Positions 25,469-35,113 of a stretch of 44,515 bases of DNA are shown here, one piece after another. Both the position numbers and the translations under genes were made by a program. Positions within the stretch are counted from its first letter, which is position 1; every line of letters begins with the position of its first letter. Below the pieces are notes generated by a model. It saw nothing but the letters and a program-made list of their open reading frames with translations. It had not been told where the DNA came from and searched no databases. Origin of the DNA: Lachnospiraceae bacterium UBA3316 (GTDB lineage: Bacteria > Bacillota > Clostridia > Lachnospirales > Lachnospiraceae); assembly GCA_002361955.1 (NCBI GenBank), contig DESK01000049.1, forward strand, positions 28,577-73,091. Reading direction: 5' to 3'.

Positions 25469-26767
25469 TTATCTCGGTTTGGCGCTGGGATATGTTTTCT
25501 GCATCCTGGCGTCGTCAAAGGTCTCATCCATGACTCTCTCCCACTTATACCCGGCGTCCCTTCCCCGGCTCCTTGCGTCATAGCGTATCAGCGCCAGTCC
25601 GGACACTGCCATATTCACGCTCATAAAGACGATAAGAAGCCAGGATACGATCTTCCCGCCCGTCTGTGGAATCCTCTCGATCCAGCCGGAAAGCTTCGGA
25701 TAACAAAGCTTGATCCAGACGACAGCGGCAATTCCCCAGAAGAAGCAGTACAGAAGATTGATCCTGCCTCCAAGATTAAAGGGAATCTTGCTGTAATCCC
25801 AAAACACCCTGCCAAACACAATCTCTGTAAAAACACTGCAGGCATATTCATAAACGCCTCCGAGCAAGGTTCCCGTGACGAACAGCAGGGCGTCTGATTT
25901 ATCCTTGTCCTTGTGAAGCAGAGCCGTCGCCACGACGATCGCCAGCCCCCAGACAACGCTGAATTCCCCCCACACAAGACTGCTGCGGCTCATCCATCTG
26001 TCCATTGTGAAGCGGCAGAACACCGTCTCCACCAGATCCCCCAAAAACGCGCCGATGACAAACAGCCAGAAAAGCTTATAAAAACCGCATCCCTCGGCAA
26101 AATGCCCGGTTCGGGCCTCTTCCTTCTTTCCCTGGTCAATACCGGGATATGCCTTTACCATACGGCTCTCCGCATGATTTACCACCCAGACCCTCAGCCT
26201 GTGGGTCCACACCCCCAGCTGGGTGTCAAACCGGCACACGTTGGGAATCTTTTTCTGCAAATGCAGCACGCCGGCGAAGGAAGCCATACTGTCCAAAAGA
26301 GCCGTCAGGCTCAGGGCCCAGATGGTAACCCTGCCCATCAGATCAGGGATCAGATCATAGATCACGGTGACGAATTCATTTCCGTAGCTGATGGCCTGTA
26401 CCCCCAAAAGCCCCCACAGCGTGGAATAGGTCAGGCAGATATAGCCGTCAAAATTCCATCTCCTGCCGGAGTAATCCCACCACTTATGATGGTTGATCCT
26501 TTCCAGCAGCTTCCCGACAATCCATTCCAGCAGGGTAGCCTCCAGGGCACAGCCCAGGAACAGAAATACAAGCCTCCCTTTCAGATCCCTCAGAGTCAGT
26601 GTCATAAAGACGGCGGCAAAGCCGTAGATAAAGCACACCGGCCCCGTGAAAAATCCCCGATTGACAAATTCCTTTTTCTTTCCTGATGCCACCGCCGTCT
26701 CAATCAGCCATCCCAGAAAGGAATAGACGAAAAACAGCCACAGCAACTCGTATCCTGTGTATTTCAT
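25469..26767 (-). CDS. CmpB-like putative ABC transporter permease with two repeats
   Basis: A 432-residue membrane protein of the PF06541 (ABC_trans_CmpB) family, widespread and uncharacterised in Firmicutes. It has about eight to ten hydrophobic segments. The N-terminal half (LLWLFFVYSFLGWLIETA ... WWDYSGRRWNFDGYICL) and the C-terminal half (LFWLFVIGAFLGDLVETV ... FWDYSKIPFNLGGRINL) are clearly duplicated. No ABC ATPase lies nearby, so the transporter label is only a family name. It sits 15 bases after ppk. Confidence 0.85.
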   Translation of the reverse strand: MKYTGYELLWLFFVYSFLGWLIETAVASGKKKEFVNRGFFTGPVCFIYGFAAVFMTLTLRDLKGRLVFLFLGCALEATLLEWIVGKLLERINHHKWWDYSGRRWNFDGYICLTYSTLWGLLGVQAISYGNEFVTVIYDLIPDLMGRVTIWALSLTALLDSMASFAGVLHLQKKIPNVCRFDTQLGVWTHRLRVWVVNHAESRMVKAYPGIDQGKKEEARTGHFAEGCGFYKLFWLFVIGAFLGDLVETVFCRFTMDRWMSRSSLVWGEFSVVWGLAIVVATALLHKDKDKSDALLFVTGTLLGGVYEYACSVFTEIVFGRVFWDYSKIPFNLGGRINLLYCFFWGIAAVVWIKLCYPKLSGWIERIPQTGGKIVSWLLIVFMSVNMAVSGLALIRYDARSRGRDAGYKWERVMDETFDDARMQKTYPSAKPR

Positions 26768-26782
26768 GAAGATAAAGCTCCC

Positions 26783-28909
26783 TTACTCTATATGCTCCGC
26801 CGGGATAAACACACGGTCTATCTCATGCTCCTCAGGCTTTGCCGCCCGCTCTACAGCCTCCCGGCAGAAGTACTCCTGGGCGCATACCAGCGCTTTTCCT
26901 CTCTTGTCGATCTTCTCATAGGTGCCGTCCTTTTGAAGCAGGGACGCCTTGACATTGTCCGCCAGCTGGACATCCAGGATATGGCGGGCCTCTTTTTTCA
27001 GCCGCTCACACTCGATGGGGAAAAGGATCTCCACACGTTTATCCAGGTTTCTGGGCATCCAGTCGGCGCTTCCCATATAGATCTCCTCCTTGCCGTCGTT
27101 ATAGAAGTAGAAGATACGGGCATGCTCCAGGAAATTTCCCACGATGGAGCGCACGGTGATATTCTCGCTGACTCCCGGAATTCCCACCTTCAGGCAGCAG
27201 ATTCCACGGATGATCAGCTCGATCTTTACACCTGCGGCGCTGGCCTCGTAGAGGGCTGCTATAATCTCCTTATCACACAGAGAATTCATCTTCGCGATGA
27301 TATGGCCCGGTTTGCCCTCCAGGGCATTTCTCGTCTCCCTGCCGATAAGCTTTAAGAAACGTTTTCTGAGCCAGATGGGAGCCACGATCAGTTTGTTCCA
27401 GCTCTTTGGCTCCGAATATCCGGAAAGCATGTTGAAGACGGCCGTCGCGTCCTCCCCGATGGGCTCCGCGCAGGTGAGAAGTCCGCAGTCTGTATAAAGC
27501 TTTGCCGTGGAGTCATTATAATTTCCTGTTCCTAAGTGGACATACCGACGGATGCCGTCTTCCTCCCGCCGAACCACCAGGGTGATCTTGCTGTGGGTCT
27601 TTAAGCCCTTCAGCCCGTAGATCACGTGGCAGCCGGCCTTCTCCAGCATCTTCGCCCAAAGGATGTTATTCTGCTCATCAAACCTGGCCTTCAGCTCCAC
27701 AAGTACGGATACCTGCTTGCCGTTTTCCGCCGCCTGGGCCAGTGCCGCGATGATGGGAGAATTGCCGCTGACACGGTACAGGGTCTGCTTGATCGCCAGC
27801 ACATTGGGATCCTTTGCCGCCTGCTTTACAAAATTCACTACCGGGTCAAAGGTCATATACGGATGGTGGAGCAAAATATCGCCGTTTCGGATCTGCGTAA
27901 AGATGTCCTCATCCGTCATCATATCCGGCACAGGCTGGGGCCGATAATTGGAAGTCTTGTACTCATCAAAGCCATCCATACCGTACATCTTCATCAGGAA
28001 GGTCAGATCCAGGGGGCCGCTGATCTGGAAGATATCAGCCTCCTTGATCTCGAATTCTTTTTTCAGTACCCGCAAAAGTCTCTCGTCCATGCCGTCCTCC
28101 ACCTCCAGGCGGATGACTTCTCCCCACTGACGCTTTTTAAGCTGCTTCTGGATCTCCTTTAACAAATCCGCCGCCTCATCCTCATCGATGGTCAGATCGG
28201 CGTTTCGCATGATCCGGTAGGGATGGGCGCAGATCACATCATAATTTAAAAAGAGCTGGCCAATATTTCTCTCAATAATCTCCTCCAGAAGGATAGCCCT
28301 GCGCTCCCCGTCTTTTCCTTCCGGCAGCTCCACGATTCTCGGAAGCACAGAGGGCACCTGCACGGTGGCAAAATCATAGACGCCCTCCTCGCCTTTTTCC
28401 AGGATCAACGCGCCGATATTCAGGGATTTGTTCCTGATCAGCGGGAATGGCCTGGAGGAATCCACGGCCATAGGGGTCAGCACCGGGTAGACATTTTCCT
28501 GGAAATATCTATCAACAAAGGCTTTCTGCTCTTTTGTAAGGTTCTCATGCTGGGTCACCAGCGTGAAGCCCTGCTGCTTCAGAGCGGGAAGCAGGGAACG
28601 GTTGTACGTGGAATACTGGAGATTTACCAGGTCGTGGGTGGCCTTCAGGATCAGCTCCAGCTGCTCAGAGGCGGAAAGCCCCGCAATATCCTTTTTCGTA
28701 TACTTGGCATGCACCATATCCTTAAGGGACGCCACACGTATCATAAAAAATTCATCCAGGTTGGAGGCAGTAATGCTCAGAAATTTCAGCCTCTCAAAGA
28801 GTGGAAGGGACTTATCCCTGGCCTCGCCAAGCACGCGCTCATCAAAGCTCAGCCAGCTCAGCTCCCTGTTTCTGTAGTATTCAGATTTCATAAAATCAAT
28901 CTTTTCCAT
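26783..28909 (-). CDS. ppk1: Polyphosphate kinase 1
   Basis: Makes inorganic polyphosphate from ATP (reversible). It has 708 residues, full length: an N-terminal helical domain starting YRNRELSWLSFDERVL, the middle head domain, and two phospholipase-D-like C domains. The autophosphorylated His is in RRYVHLGTGNYNDSTAKLYTD (read in two parts: YVHLGTGNYN and STAKLYTD) near 440; the second site is MGSADWMPRNLDKRVE near 595. The RBS GGAGG is 8 bases before the ATG. The exopolyphosphatase gene is 13 bases upstream, so synthesis and degradation are cotranscribed. Confidence 0.97.
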   Translation of the reverse strand: MEKIDFMKSEYYRNRELSWLSFDERVLGEARDKSLPLFERLKFLSITASNLDEFFMIRVASLKDMVHAKYTKKDIAGLSASEQLELILKATHDLVNLQYSTYNRSLLPALKQQGFTLVTQHENLTKEQKAFVDRYFQENVYPVLTPMAVDSSRPFPLIRNKSLNIGALILEKGEEGVYDFATVQVPSVLPRIVELPEGKDGERRAILLEEIIERNIGQLFLNYDVICAHPYRIMRNADLTIDEDEAADLLKEIQKQLKKRQWGEVIRLEVEDGMDERLLRVLKKEFEIKEADIFQISGPLDLTFLMKMYGMDGFDEYKTSNYRPQPVPDMMTDEDIFTQIRNGDILLHHPYMTFDPVVNFVKQAAKDPNVLAIKQTLYRVSGNSPIIAALAQAAENGKQVSVLVELKARFDEQNNILWAKMLEKAGCHVIYGLKGLKTHSKITLVVRREEDGIRRYVHLGTGNYNDSTAKLYTDCGLLTCAEPIGEDATAVFNMLSGYSEPKSWNKLIVAPIWLRKRFLKLIGRETRNALEGKPGHIIAKMNSLCDKEIIAALYEASAAGVKIELIIRGICCLKVGIPGVSENITVRSIVGNFLEHARIFYFYNDGKEEIYMGSADWMPRNLDKRVEILFPIECERLKKEARHILDVQLADNVKASLLQKDGTYEKIDKRGKALVCAQEYFCREAVERAAKPEEHEIDRVFIPAEHIE

Positions 28910-28922
28910 ATCTCCTGCCTCC

Positions 28923-30443
28923 TTATCGTACTTTCTTCTTTTTTATAACAGGCCGAACGCTGAACACTTCCTGGAAGAAATCTGCCTTGTCGGAAAACAG
29001 GCCCTTCTCCAGGGAGATGTCCTCCGAGGTGTCCACGGCTATGACAAGCTCGTTCTCCTTGAGGGTGATGCGCACGTCCTTGAATTTCTGCCTGTGGCTG
29101 CGGTCCAGGGCATTGGCCACCCGCAGGATCGCCGTCAGCTTTGCTACCGTCAGATAATCCTCCTTGGTGATCCCCGCCTCTCTCTCCACCGTCTCATAGT
29201 AATGGAATTCCTGGGTATTGTAACGGACAATGTTGGCGATGATCTCCCTCTCCCGCTCGGACAATCCGATAATCTCTGTGGACATGATGATGCTGTAGGA
29301 GCATTCCGCCACATTCGAAAAGCTGATATATTTCCCGCAGCTGTGGAGAATGGCCGCGATCTGCAAAAGCAGCCGCTTTCTAGCGTCCAGTCCATGGAGC
29401 TTCTTTGTTTTGTCATAAATTTCAAGGGAGATGTCTTCCAGAGCCTTACTATGTGTTTTGCTGCACATATAGCGCTTAGCCATATTTCTGGCTGAAGCGA
29501 TAATATCCTCCTCAAAATCATGGCCCTTCTTCAGGATCTTGTTCTGCTGGGCATACTCATAAGCCATGCCGTCGTTCAAATCAAGGCCCGGGATCCACAC
29601 CGTCTCCACGCCGCAGGCTTCGATAAACCATTTATGAATCACCAGGGAGGGAATCAGCATATAAATGCTCTCTGCGGGGACGTCCAGACGCTCTGCGGCC
29701 TCGTCGATGGAATATTCCGTCACCAGCTCATAGAGATTTTTAAACTCCGCCGCAGTCATGGAGGACACCTTTGCCACGTCGTTTAAATTGTCGCCCACAA
29801 CAATCAGGTTTTTGATCTCTCTGTCCTTGAGGTACATTTTCTTAAAGCTCATCAGATCGCTGCTGACCATCTCCGCGATCACCCGCTCGATGTGGGGCAC
29901 TTCCTTCTCAAAGGCCGACAGTCTCTCCCGGATCCTCAGATTTCCGATGCGGATGTTTTGGGTACTGATCAGCCTGTCTTTGTCAAACAGGGATATCTGT
30001 ACGCTGCCGCCGCCCACATCCACGATCGCCGTGCCCTTCTGAATGATCTTGTTGAACTCATTTTCACTGGAGGCGATGGACATATAATCCAGAAACCGCT
30101 GCTCCGAATTGCTCAGGATCTCAATCTTGAGCCCCGTCTTTTTCTCCAAATAATCCTGAATGATCACCCTGTTTTTCGTCTCCCGCATGGCGCTGGTCGC
30201 GCAGGCCCTGTAGCCGTTCACCTTATAGCCGGCCATGATGGTCTTAAAAGACTGGAGCAGAGCGCACAGGTTCTCGATCTTTTCTACGCTGATCTTTCCC
30301 GCCGCATAGGCTTCCTTGCCCAGCTCCATGCGATAGGTGACGCTGTCCAGCTCCTTGATCCCCTTCGCCCGGGACAGCTCATAGATCTTCATCCCCACCT
30401 CATAAGAGCCAATGTCTATGGCAGCAAATATCTTGTATTGCAT
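28923..30443 (-). CDS. ppx: Ppx/GppA exopolyphosphatase with C-terminal HD domain
   Basis: Hydrolyses terminal phosphates of polyphosphate and/or pppGpp. It has 506 residues from the ATG preceded by AGGGAGGG; the longer frame to 30464 lacks an RBS. The actin-like ATPase-fold domain (1-310) shows AAIDIGSYEVGMKIYEL and IVDVGGGSVQISLFD; a C-terminal HD-like domain (about 320-500) has ILHSCGKYISF where the canonical HD pair is degenerate. It is directly followed by ppk1, the classic gene pair of polyphosphate metabolism. Confidence 0.94.
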   Translation of the reverse strand: MQYKIFAAIDIGSYEVGMKIYELSRAKGIKELDSVTYRMELGKEAYAAGKISVEKIENLCALLQSFKTIMAGYKVNGYRACATSAMRETKNRVIIQDYLEKKTGLKIEILSNSEQRFLDYMSIASSENEFNKIIQKGTAIVDVGGGSVQISLFDKDRLISTQNIRIGNLRIRERLSAFEKEVPHIERVIAEMVSSDLMSFKKMYLKDREIKNLIVVGDNLNDVAKVSSMTAAEFKNLYELVTEYSIDEAAERLDVPAESIYMLIPSLVIHKWFIEACGVETVWIPGLDLNDGMAYEYAQQNKILKKGHDFEEDIIASARNMAKRYMCSKTHSKALEDISLEIYDKTKKLHGLDARKRLLLQIAAILHSCGKYISFSNVAECSYSIIMSTEIIGLSEREREIIANIVRYNTQEFHYYETVEREAGITKEDYLTVAKLTAILRVANALDRSHRQKFKDVRITLKENELVIAVDTSEDISLEKGLFSDKADFFQEVFSVRPVIKKKKVR

Positions 30444-30460
30444 GAAATCCCTCCCTTTTA

Positions 30461-31783
30461 TCAATCAGCAGCCGTGCGGCATCCCAGCAGATAATCAATA
30501 AACTGCTGGGCATTCCTGCCTGACGGGCCTCCGTGCCCAAGCTCCCACTTATTTGCCTCAAGCAGCAGCTCTTCCTCCGGCATGGAGACGCCGTACCTCC
30601 TGGCCAGTACCTTCACGATCTCCTGGTACTCTCTCTTGCTTGGCGCGCAGAAAAAGATCTGTACGCCAAAACGTGATACAAGTGACAGCTTCTCCTGTAC
30701 CGTATCGGAAGAATGCAAGGAATCCCTGCGCCCTTCTTTGTCGGCAAACTCTTCCTTAATCAAATGGCGTCTGTTGGATGTAGCGTAAATCAAGATATTC
30801 TCCGGCTTCTTCTCCAGTCCTCCCTCGATCACGGCTTTCAGATACTTATATTCTATCTCAAATTCTTCAAAAGATAAATCATCCATATAAATAATAAACC
30901 GGTAATTTCTGTTTTTTATCTGAGCAATCACGTCGTTCAGATCCTTGAACTGATGCTTATAAATTTCAATGATCCGAAGCCCCCAGTCATAATACTGGTT
31001 CAGAATACCCTTGATGCTGGAGGATTTTCCCGTGCCCGCGTCGCCAAAAAGCAGACAGTTATTTGCTTTTCTTCCACTGATAAAGGCTTCTGTATTTTCA
31101 ATGAGCTTCTTTTTCGCGATTTCATAGCCCACCAGATCGTCCAGGTGGACGTGTGTGATGTTCGTGATCGGCACGATATGAACGCCCGTCTCCGTATGGG
31201 CAACACGAAAGGCCTTATGCAGCCCCAGCTTTCCCACGCCGAAATCCTTATAGAAGGAAACCATATCCTCCATAAACTCCCGGGGATTCTCTGCCGCCGC
31301 CAGTTTTACGGAAAGCTCACAGATCCTGTCGCGGATACGCCGGTTGAACACCTTGCTGTCCTCATTGACATTTTTGTAATCTGAAATCAAACCGTACAAC
31401 CGGAGACCGAGAGCATCCTCCAGAGCCTCAAAGTCAAAATGGTACAATTCCATGAACAGGGCAAAATCCCGCATCGCCAGCTCGTTGATACTGCCTTCCA
31501 CCGCCCCGCGGATCTCACAGGCCGTGCTGAAGGCATTTTCATTGTTTACCAGCAGATACGTCAGATAATCCTGCCAGAGATTGCCCCGGAAGCCATGATT
31601 GCCCGCCAGCTCGATCAGCTCATGCATGCACTGGCAGTACGCTCCCACAAGGCTTTTCACATTCTGTCCGCCGGACGCCTGCAGGCTGTAGGAAGCCATC
31701 ACCCTCTCCAGCCTTTCCAGAAGAGAATTCCCCCCAAAATCCCGGTATACGGCCATCTGTTCTGTTTTTGTCAATATTTCCAT
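30461..31783 (-). CDS. DUF815-family AAA ATPase
   Basis: A 440-residue ATP-binding protein of PF05673 (DUF815). The C-terminal AAA module carries Walker A LLFGDAGTGKSSS near 240, Walker B FIIYMDDLSFEEFE near 296 and a sensor-like IYATSNRRHL near 330, followed by a FAD..GRRDSLHSSDTVQEK loop typical of the family. The first 200 residues are helical and unassigned. Biological role unknown, common in Clostridia. It lies 18 bases after pheA and 17 bases before ppx. The ATG 31783 follows GAGGGGTGG. Confidence 0.9.
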   Translation of the reverse strand: MEILTKTEQMAVYRDFGGNSLLERLERVMASYSLQASGGQNVKSLVGAYCQCMHELIELAGNHGFRGNLWQDYLTYLLVNNENAFSTACEIRGAVEGSINELAMRDFALFMELYHFDFEALEDALGLRLYGLISDYKNVNEDSKVFNRRIRDRICELSVKLAAAENPREFMEDMVSFYKDFGVGKLGLHKAFRVAHTETGVHIVPITNITHVHLDDLVGYEIAKKKLIENTEAFISGRKANNCLLFGDAGTGKSSSIKGILNQYYDWGLRIIEIYKHQFKDLNDVIAQIKNRNYRFIIYMDDLSFEEFEIEYKYLKAVIEGGLEKKPENILIYATSNRRHLIKEEFADKEGRRDSLHSSDTVQEKLSLVSRFGVQIFFCAPSKREYQEIVKVLARRYGVSMPEEELLLEANKWELGHGGPSGRNAQQFIDYLLGCRTAAD

Positions 31784-31801
31784 AATACCACCCCTCAAGC
31801 T

Positions 31802-32932
31802 CTAATAGTTCCCCAAGATTCTCATATTGATCGCTTCCTCGCGAATCCCCCGAAGGGCGTTCTTTACGGAGCTGTCATTCAGGTTCCCCTCAAAATCCAC
31901 AAAGAAACGGTATTCCCAGTTTCTCCCGGTAATGGGACGGGACTCAATCTTGGTCATATTCACATTATTATAAATAAAATGAGACAGTATGTTGTAGAGA
32001 CTTCCGCTGATGTGGGGCAGCTCAAAACAGATACTGATCTTATCCGCGTCCTTCCGGAACACTCTCTGGTTGGTGACGATGATAAATCTTGTGGAGTTTG
32101 CCTCATTTACATAGATTTTGTCAGCCAAAACCTTCAGGCCGAAGTAGTCGCTGGCAAATTCGCTTGCTATGGCGGCCTGGGAAACGTCCTTCTCATCTGC
32201 CACCCGTTTGGCGGCCACAGCCGTATTTTCCAGAGGAACCGTCTTCCAGTCCCTGTGCTCCTCCAGGTAAGGCTTGCACTGGGACAAGGCCTGGGGATGG
32301 GAATAGATCCTGCGGATATCTGAAAGCTCCGCCTGAGGCAGCCCCAGAAGCTTATGCTCACAGCGAATGATCTGCTCCCCCACAATATAGTTTTCAAATT
32401 CTACCAGCAGGTCATACATATCGCTGACACTCCCTGCCGTAGAGTTCTCGATCGGCAGCACCGCAAAGTCCGCAGAGCCTTCCGCGATCGCCTCCATGGC
32501 GTCCCGCCATTGCTCCACATGAAAGGAGGTGATATCACTGTTAAAATACTGGCGCATAGCTGCCTGGCTGTATGCTCCCTCCACGCCCTGAAACACCACG
32601 CGCACCTTCGAGCGCTCAATCTCATCCACGGCGATAAACGGCAGGCGTCCCACCACCCCGTTTTCCGCCAATAGCTGATACTGCAGCTTCCGGCTCATGG
32701 CCATAATCTGTAAAAACAGCTCCTCAATGCCATGCTTGTTGAATTCATTGTGGGCGAATCCCTTTACCGTATCGATCTTCGATACCTCCCTGGCCCTGTC
32801 AAAAACCTTCTTTCCTGTACTGATCTTATATTCCGCTACCTGCCTGCTCACGCTCATGCGTTTCTCGAAAAGCTCCACGATCTGCCGGTCAATGACATCG
32901 ATCTCATCCCTGAGTTCCTTTAAGTCTGTCAT
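31802..32932 (-). CDS. pheA: Bifunctional chorismate mutase / prephenate dehydratase
   Basis: Phenylalanine synthesis: chorismate to prephenate to phenylpyruvate. It has 376 residues: chorismate mutase type II (1-90, LRDEIDVIDRQIVELFEKRM), prephenate dehydratase (about 110-285, VVFQGVEGAYSQAAMRQYF, PIENSTAGSV, and NSTRFIIVTN with the catalytic TRF), then an ACT regulatory domain (about 295-370, SGSLYNILSHF, KIESRP) that gives phenylalanine feedback inhibition. The RBS AAAGGAG lies 6 bases before the ATG. It overlaps the folBK gene by 29 bases, so the two are translationally coupled. Confidence 0.97.
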   Translation of the reverse strand: MTDLKELRDEIDVIDRQIVELFEKRMSVSRQVAEYKISTGKKVFDRAREVSKIDTVKGFAHNEFNKHGIEELFLQIMAMSRKLQYQLLAENGVVGRLPFIAVDEIERSKVRVVFQGVEGAYSQAAMRQYFNSDITSFHVEQWRDAMEAIAEGSADFAVLPIENSTAGSVSDMYDLLVEFENYIVGEQIIRCEHKLLGLPQAELSDIRRIYSHPQALSQCKPYLEEHRDWKTVPLENTAVAAKRVADEKDVSQAAIASEFASDYFGLKVLADKIYVNEANSTRFIIVTNQRVFRKDADKISICFELPHISGSLYNILSHFIYNNVNMTKIESRPITGRNWEYRFFVDFEGNLNDSSVKNALRGIREEAINMRILGNY

Positions 32933-33749
32933 GCAATTCTCCTTTTAACTGTTCTATCGTTTTATTTAAAACGGGATGCCTCACCCACGGCGCGATCTGC
33001 GCCAGCGGGTCCAGGACGAAATCCCGGTTCTTCATGTCGATATGCGGAATATGCAGCTCCTCCGTGTCCAGCACCAAGTCGTCATACAGGAGGATATCGA
33101 GATCCAGTGTCCGCGGCCCCCAGCGCAAAATACGCACCCTGTTCGCGCCGGCCTCAATTTCATGGAGAACCTCCAGGAGCTCCTCCGGCTCAAGAAGGGT
33201 CCGAAGCAGCAGCGCTCCGTTTAAAAACTCCGGCTGTTCCGTAACTCCGTAGGGCGCGGTGACAATGTAATCCGACACACGCACCACCTGGCAGTCCTGC
33301 CTTTCCCGCAGCGCCTCCACGGCGCAGTCCAGGTATTCTTTTTTGTCCCCCATATTCGATCCCAAGGCGATGTACGCGTCATGCCATCCCCTTGTGATCT
33401 CCACAGCCACCGTATCCAGGGGCAGCCCCACGGGAGCCCAGGGCTTCTTGACCTTCAGCGTCAGCTTCCCGATCTGAGGCCAGCGAAGCAAAATGGCCTC
33501 CGCCAGGTGCTCAAGCGCCGCCTCCAAAAGCTTATACGTATGCTCTTCCATGTACTGCCGGATAAAGTGGCAGATCTCCCCATAGTTTACAGAGAGCTCC
33601 AGATCGTCTTTCTTTCCCGCCTGCCTGGTAGTTACGTACAGTATCGCTGAAAACAGGAACTTCTGTCCCAGGGCATTCTCCTCCGGAAATACGCCGTGAC
33701 GGCAATACAGCTCCAGATCCTGAATGATAATCTTATCCAATGGCCTCAT
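32904..33749 (-). CDS. folBK: Fused dihydroneopterin aldolase / HPPK
   Basis: Two folate enzymes in one 281-residue chain. Residues 1-120 are FolB (IIIQDLELYCRHGVFPEEN, active-site Glu/Lys region KLTLKVKKPWAP), which cleaves dihydroneopterin to 6-hydroxymethyl-dihydropterin. Residues 125-281 are FolK (AYIALGSNMGDKKEYLD, GPRTLDLDILLYDD, LHIPHIDMKNRDFVLDPLAQIAP), which pyrophosphorylates it. It lies 3 bases after folP, so the pathway order matches gene order. FolB-FolK fusions are known in Firmicutes. Confidence 0.97.
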   Translation of the reverse strand: MRPLDKIIIQDLELYCRHGVFPEENALGQKFLFSAILYVTTRQAGKKDDLELSVNYGEICHFIRQYMEEHTYKLLEAALEHLAEAILLRWPQIGKLTLKVKKPWAPVGLPLDTVAVEITRGWHDAYIALGSNMGDKKEYLDCAVEALRERQDCQVVRVSDYIVTAPYGVTEQPEFLNGALLLRTLLEPEELLEVLHEIEAGANRVRILRWGPRTLDLDILLYDDLVLDTEELHIPHIDMKNRDFVLDPLAQIAPWVRHPVLNKTIEQLKGELHDRLKGTQG

Positions 33750-33752
33750 ACG

Positions 33753-34562
33753 TTACCTTCTCCCCAAAATCCGTTCCGTCATCTTGATCGTCCGGTAATT
33801 TTCCTTTACGTCATGGACACGCACAAAGGCCGCGCCCTTCATAACGCCGAACACCGTTGTAGCCAGAGTGCCCTCCACCCGCTCTGAGGCAGGCAGATCA
33901 AGGGTCAAGCCTATCACAGATTTTCTGGATGTGCCAAGGAGAATCGGGCAGCCAAGAGCGTGCATCTCCTCTAAGCGATTGATGGCCTCCAGATTGTTCT
34001 CATAGGTCTTTCCGAAGCCCACGCCGGGATCCAGGATGATCTGTTTCTTTTCGATCCCTGCCCTCTCTGCGATGCGCAGTGTCTCCCGCAGATCCTCCAG
34101 CATATCCGGCATAAAGTCCTTGTAGTCCGCCGCCTTGCGGTTGTGCATCAGGCAGCAGGGCAGGCCGCTCTCGGCAATGACGCCAGCCAGCTTATCATCC
34201 CACTTTAAGCCCCAGATATCATTGATCAGGTCTGCTCCCGCCTGGATGGCCGCCCGGGCTACGCCTCCCTTATAGGTGTCTATGGAAACCGGGATATCAA
34301 AATTCTTTTTCACCATCTCTATGTAAGGTACTACCCGGGCAATCTCCTCCTCATCCGGCAGTATCGTATAGCCCGGCCTTGTGGACTCTCCGCCGATATC
34401 GATAATATCGGCTCCTTCCGCAATCATCTCCTCTGTATGGCGTTTTGCCGCATCCATATTGTTAAAACGTCCTCCATCCGAGAAAGAATCCGGTGTCACA
34501 TTCAGAATTCCCATAATATACGTTTTTCCTGCCACATCAAAGTCTCTGTTTCCTATCTTCAT
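33753..34562 (-). CDS. folP: Dihydropteroate synthase
   Basis: Joins the pterin pyrophosphate to para-aminobenzoate; the target of sulfonamides. It has 269 residues from ATG 34562 (AGGAG, 6 bases spacing); an upstream in-frame GTG is less likely. Signatures are MGILNVTPDSFSDGGRF near 18 and DIGGESTRPGY near 54; then SIDTYKGGVARAAIQAGADLIND (in pieces SIDTYKGG and GADLIND) and the C-terminal VRVHDVKEN. It is followed directly by folBK. Confidence 0.97.
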   Translation of the reverse strand: MKIGNRDFDVAGKTYIMGILNVTPDSFSDGGRFNNMDAAKRHTEEMIAEGADIIDIGGESTRPGYTILPDEEEIARVVPYIEMVKKNFDIPVSIDTYKGGVARAAIQAGADLINDIWGLKWDDKLAGVIAESGLPCCLMHNRKAADYKDFMPDMLEDLRETLRIAERAGIEKKQIILDPGVGFGKTYENNLEAINRLEEMHALGCPILLGTSRKSVIGLTLDLPASERVEGTLATTVFGVMKGAAFVRVHDVKENYRTIKMTERILGRR

Positions 34563-34624
34563 TTTCTTCTCCTGTTCTCCGGGCACCGTTTCCCCGGTTT
34601 TATGATTTTGGATTACACAACTGT

Positions 34625-35107
34625 TTAGTATGTAATCCTTAGATTCTTTTTTTCGTCACTCCAGTTACATTCCTTCTCCGCCTGACAGCCAAAACAGCCT
34701 CTGGAAGCCTTATCGGCCCTGTAGATGAGCCCTGCCAGGGTCGCTTCCTCTTTGACTGACGCGTCCCTGTGGCGGGCGATGGCTTCTAACATATCTTCCC
34801 GCTCTTTCTCTGTGAACCCACATTCCTTCAGGATCTCCTCCGCGATGGGAAGGCCTGCCTCTTGATGGGGAATTCCCTCCAGATACTGAATATGTCTTCC
34901 GATATCGTGAAGAAGGGCGGCACCATAGATACACTCCTTTGCCACCCCCCTGTCTTCCTCCAGATTAAAAATATAGGCCAATCGTGCCACATCGAGAAAA
35001 TGTGCCATGTCATGGCCGCAGAAAATACGTTCTGCCTCCAGCATACGGATCTGCCGGAGGCAAGCCTTATACGTAGGGTGCTGCAGGATCTTATTTACTC
35101 TGTCCAT
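34625..35107 (-). CDS. HD-domain hydrolase in the folate operon
   Basis: A 160-residue HD-superfamily metal-dependent phosphohydrolase. Metal ligands are visible as FCGHDMAHFLDVARLA (H..D) near 29-45, LLHDIGRH near 66 and a later AIARHRDASV near 108; an added C-terminal CFGCQAEKEC cluster near 136-145 could bind another metal. It sits between folE and folP, 6 bases after folE. The folate genes here have no FolQ-type Nudix enzyme for removing pyrophosphate from dihydroneopterin triphosphate, so this protein is a good candidate for that step; this is inference from context. RBS AAGGTG. Confidence 0.88.
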   Translation of the reverse strand: MDRVNKILQHPTYKACLRQIRMLEAERIFCGHDMAHFLDVARLAYIFNLEEDRGVAKECIYGAALLHDIGRHIQYLEGIPHQEAGLPIAEEILKECGFTEKEREDMLEAIARHRDASVKEEATLAGLIYRADKASRGCFGCQAEKECNWSDEKKNLRITY

Positions 35108-35113
35108 TTCCCG

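Noticed and set aside
25469..26767. Functional ABC transporter
   Set aside because: No ATPase or binding-protein gene is nearby; the ABC label comes only from the family name.
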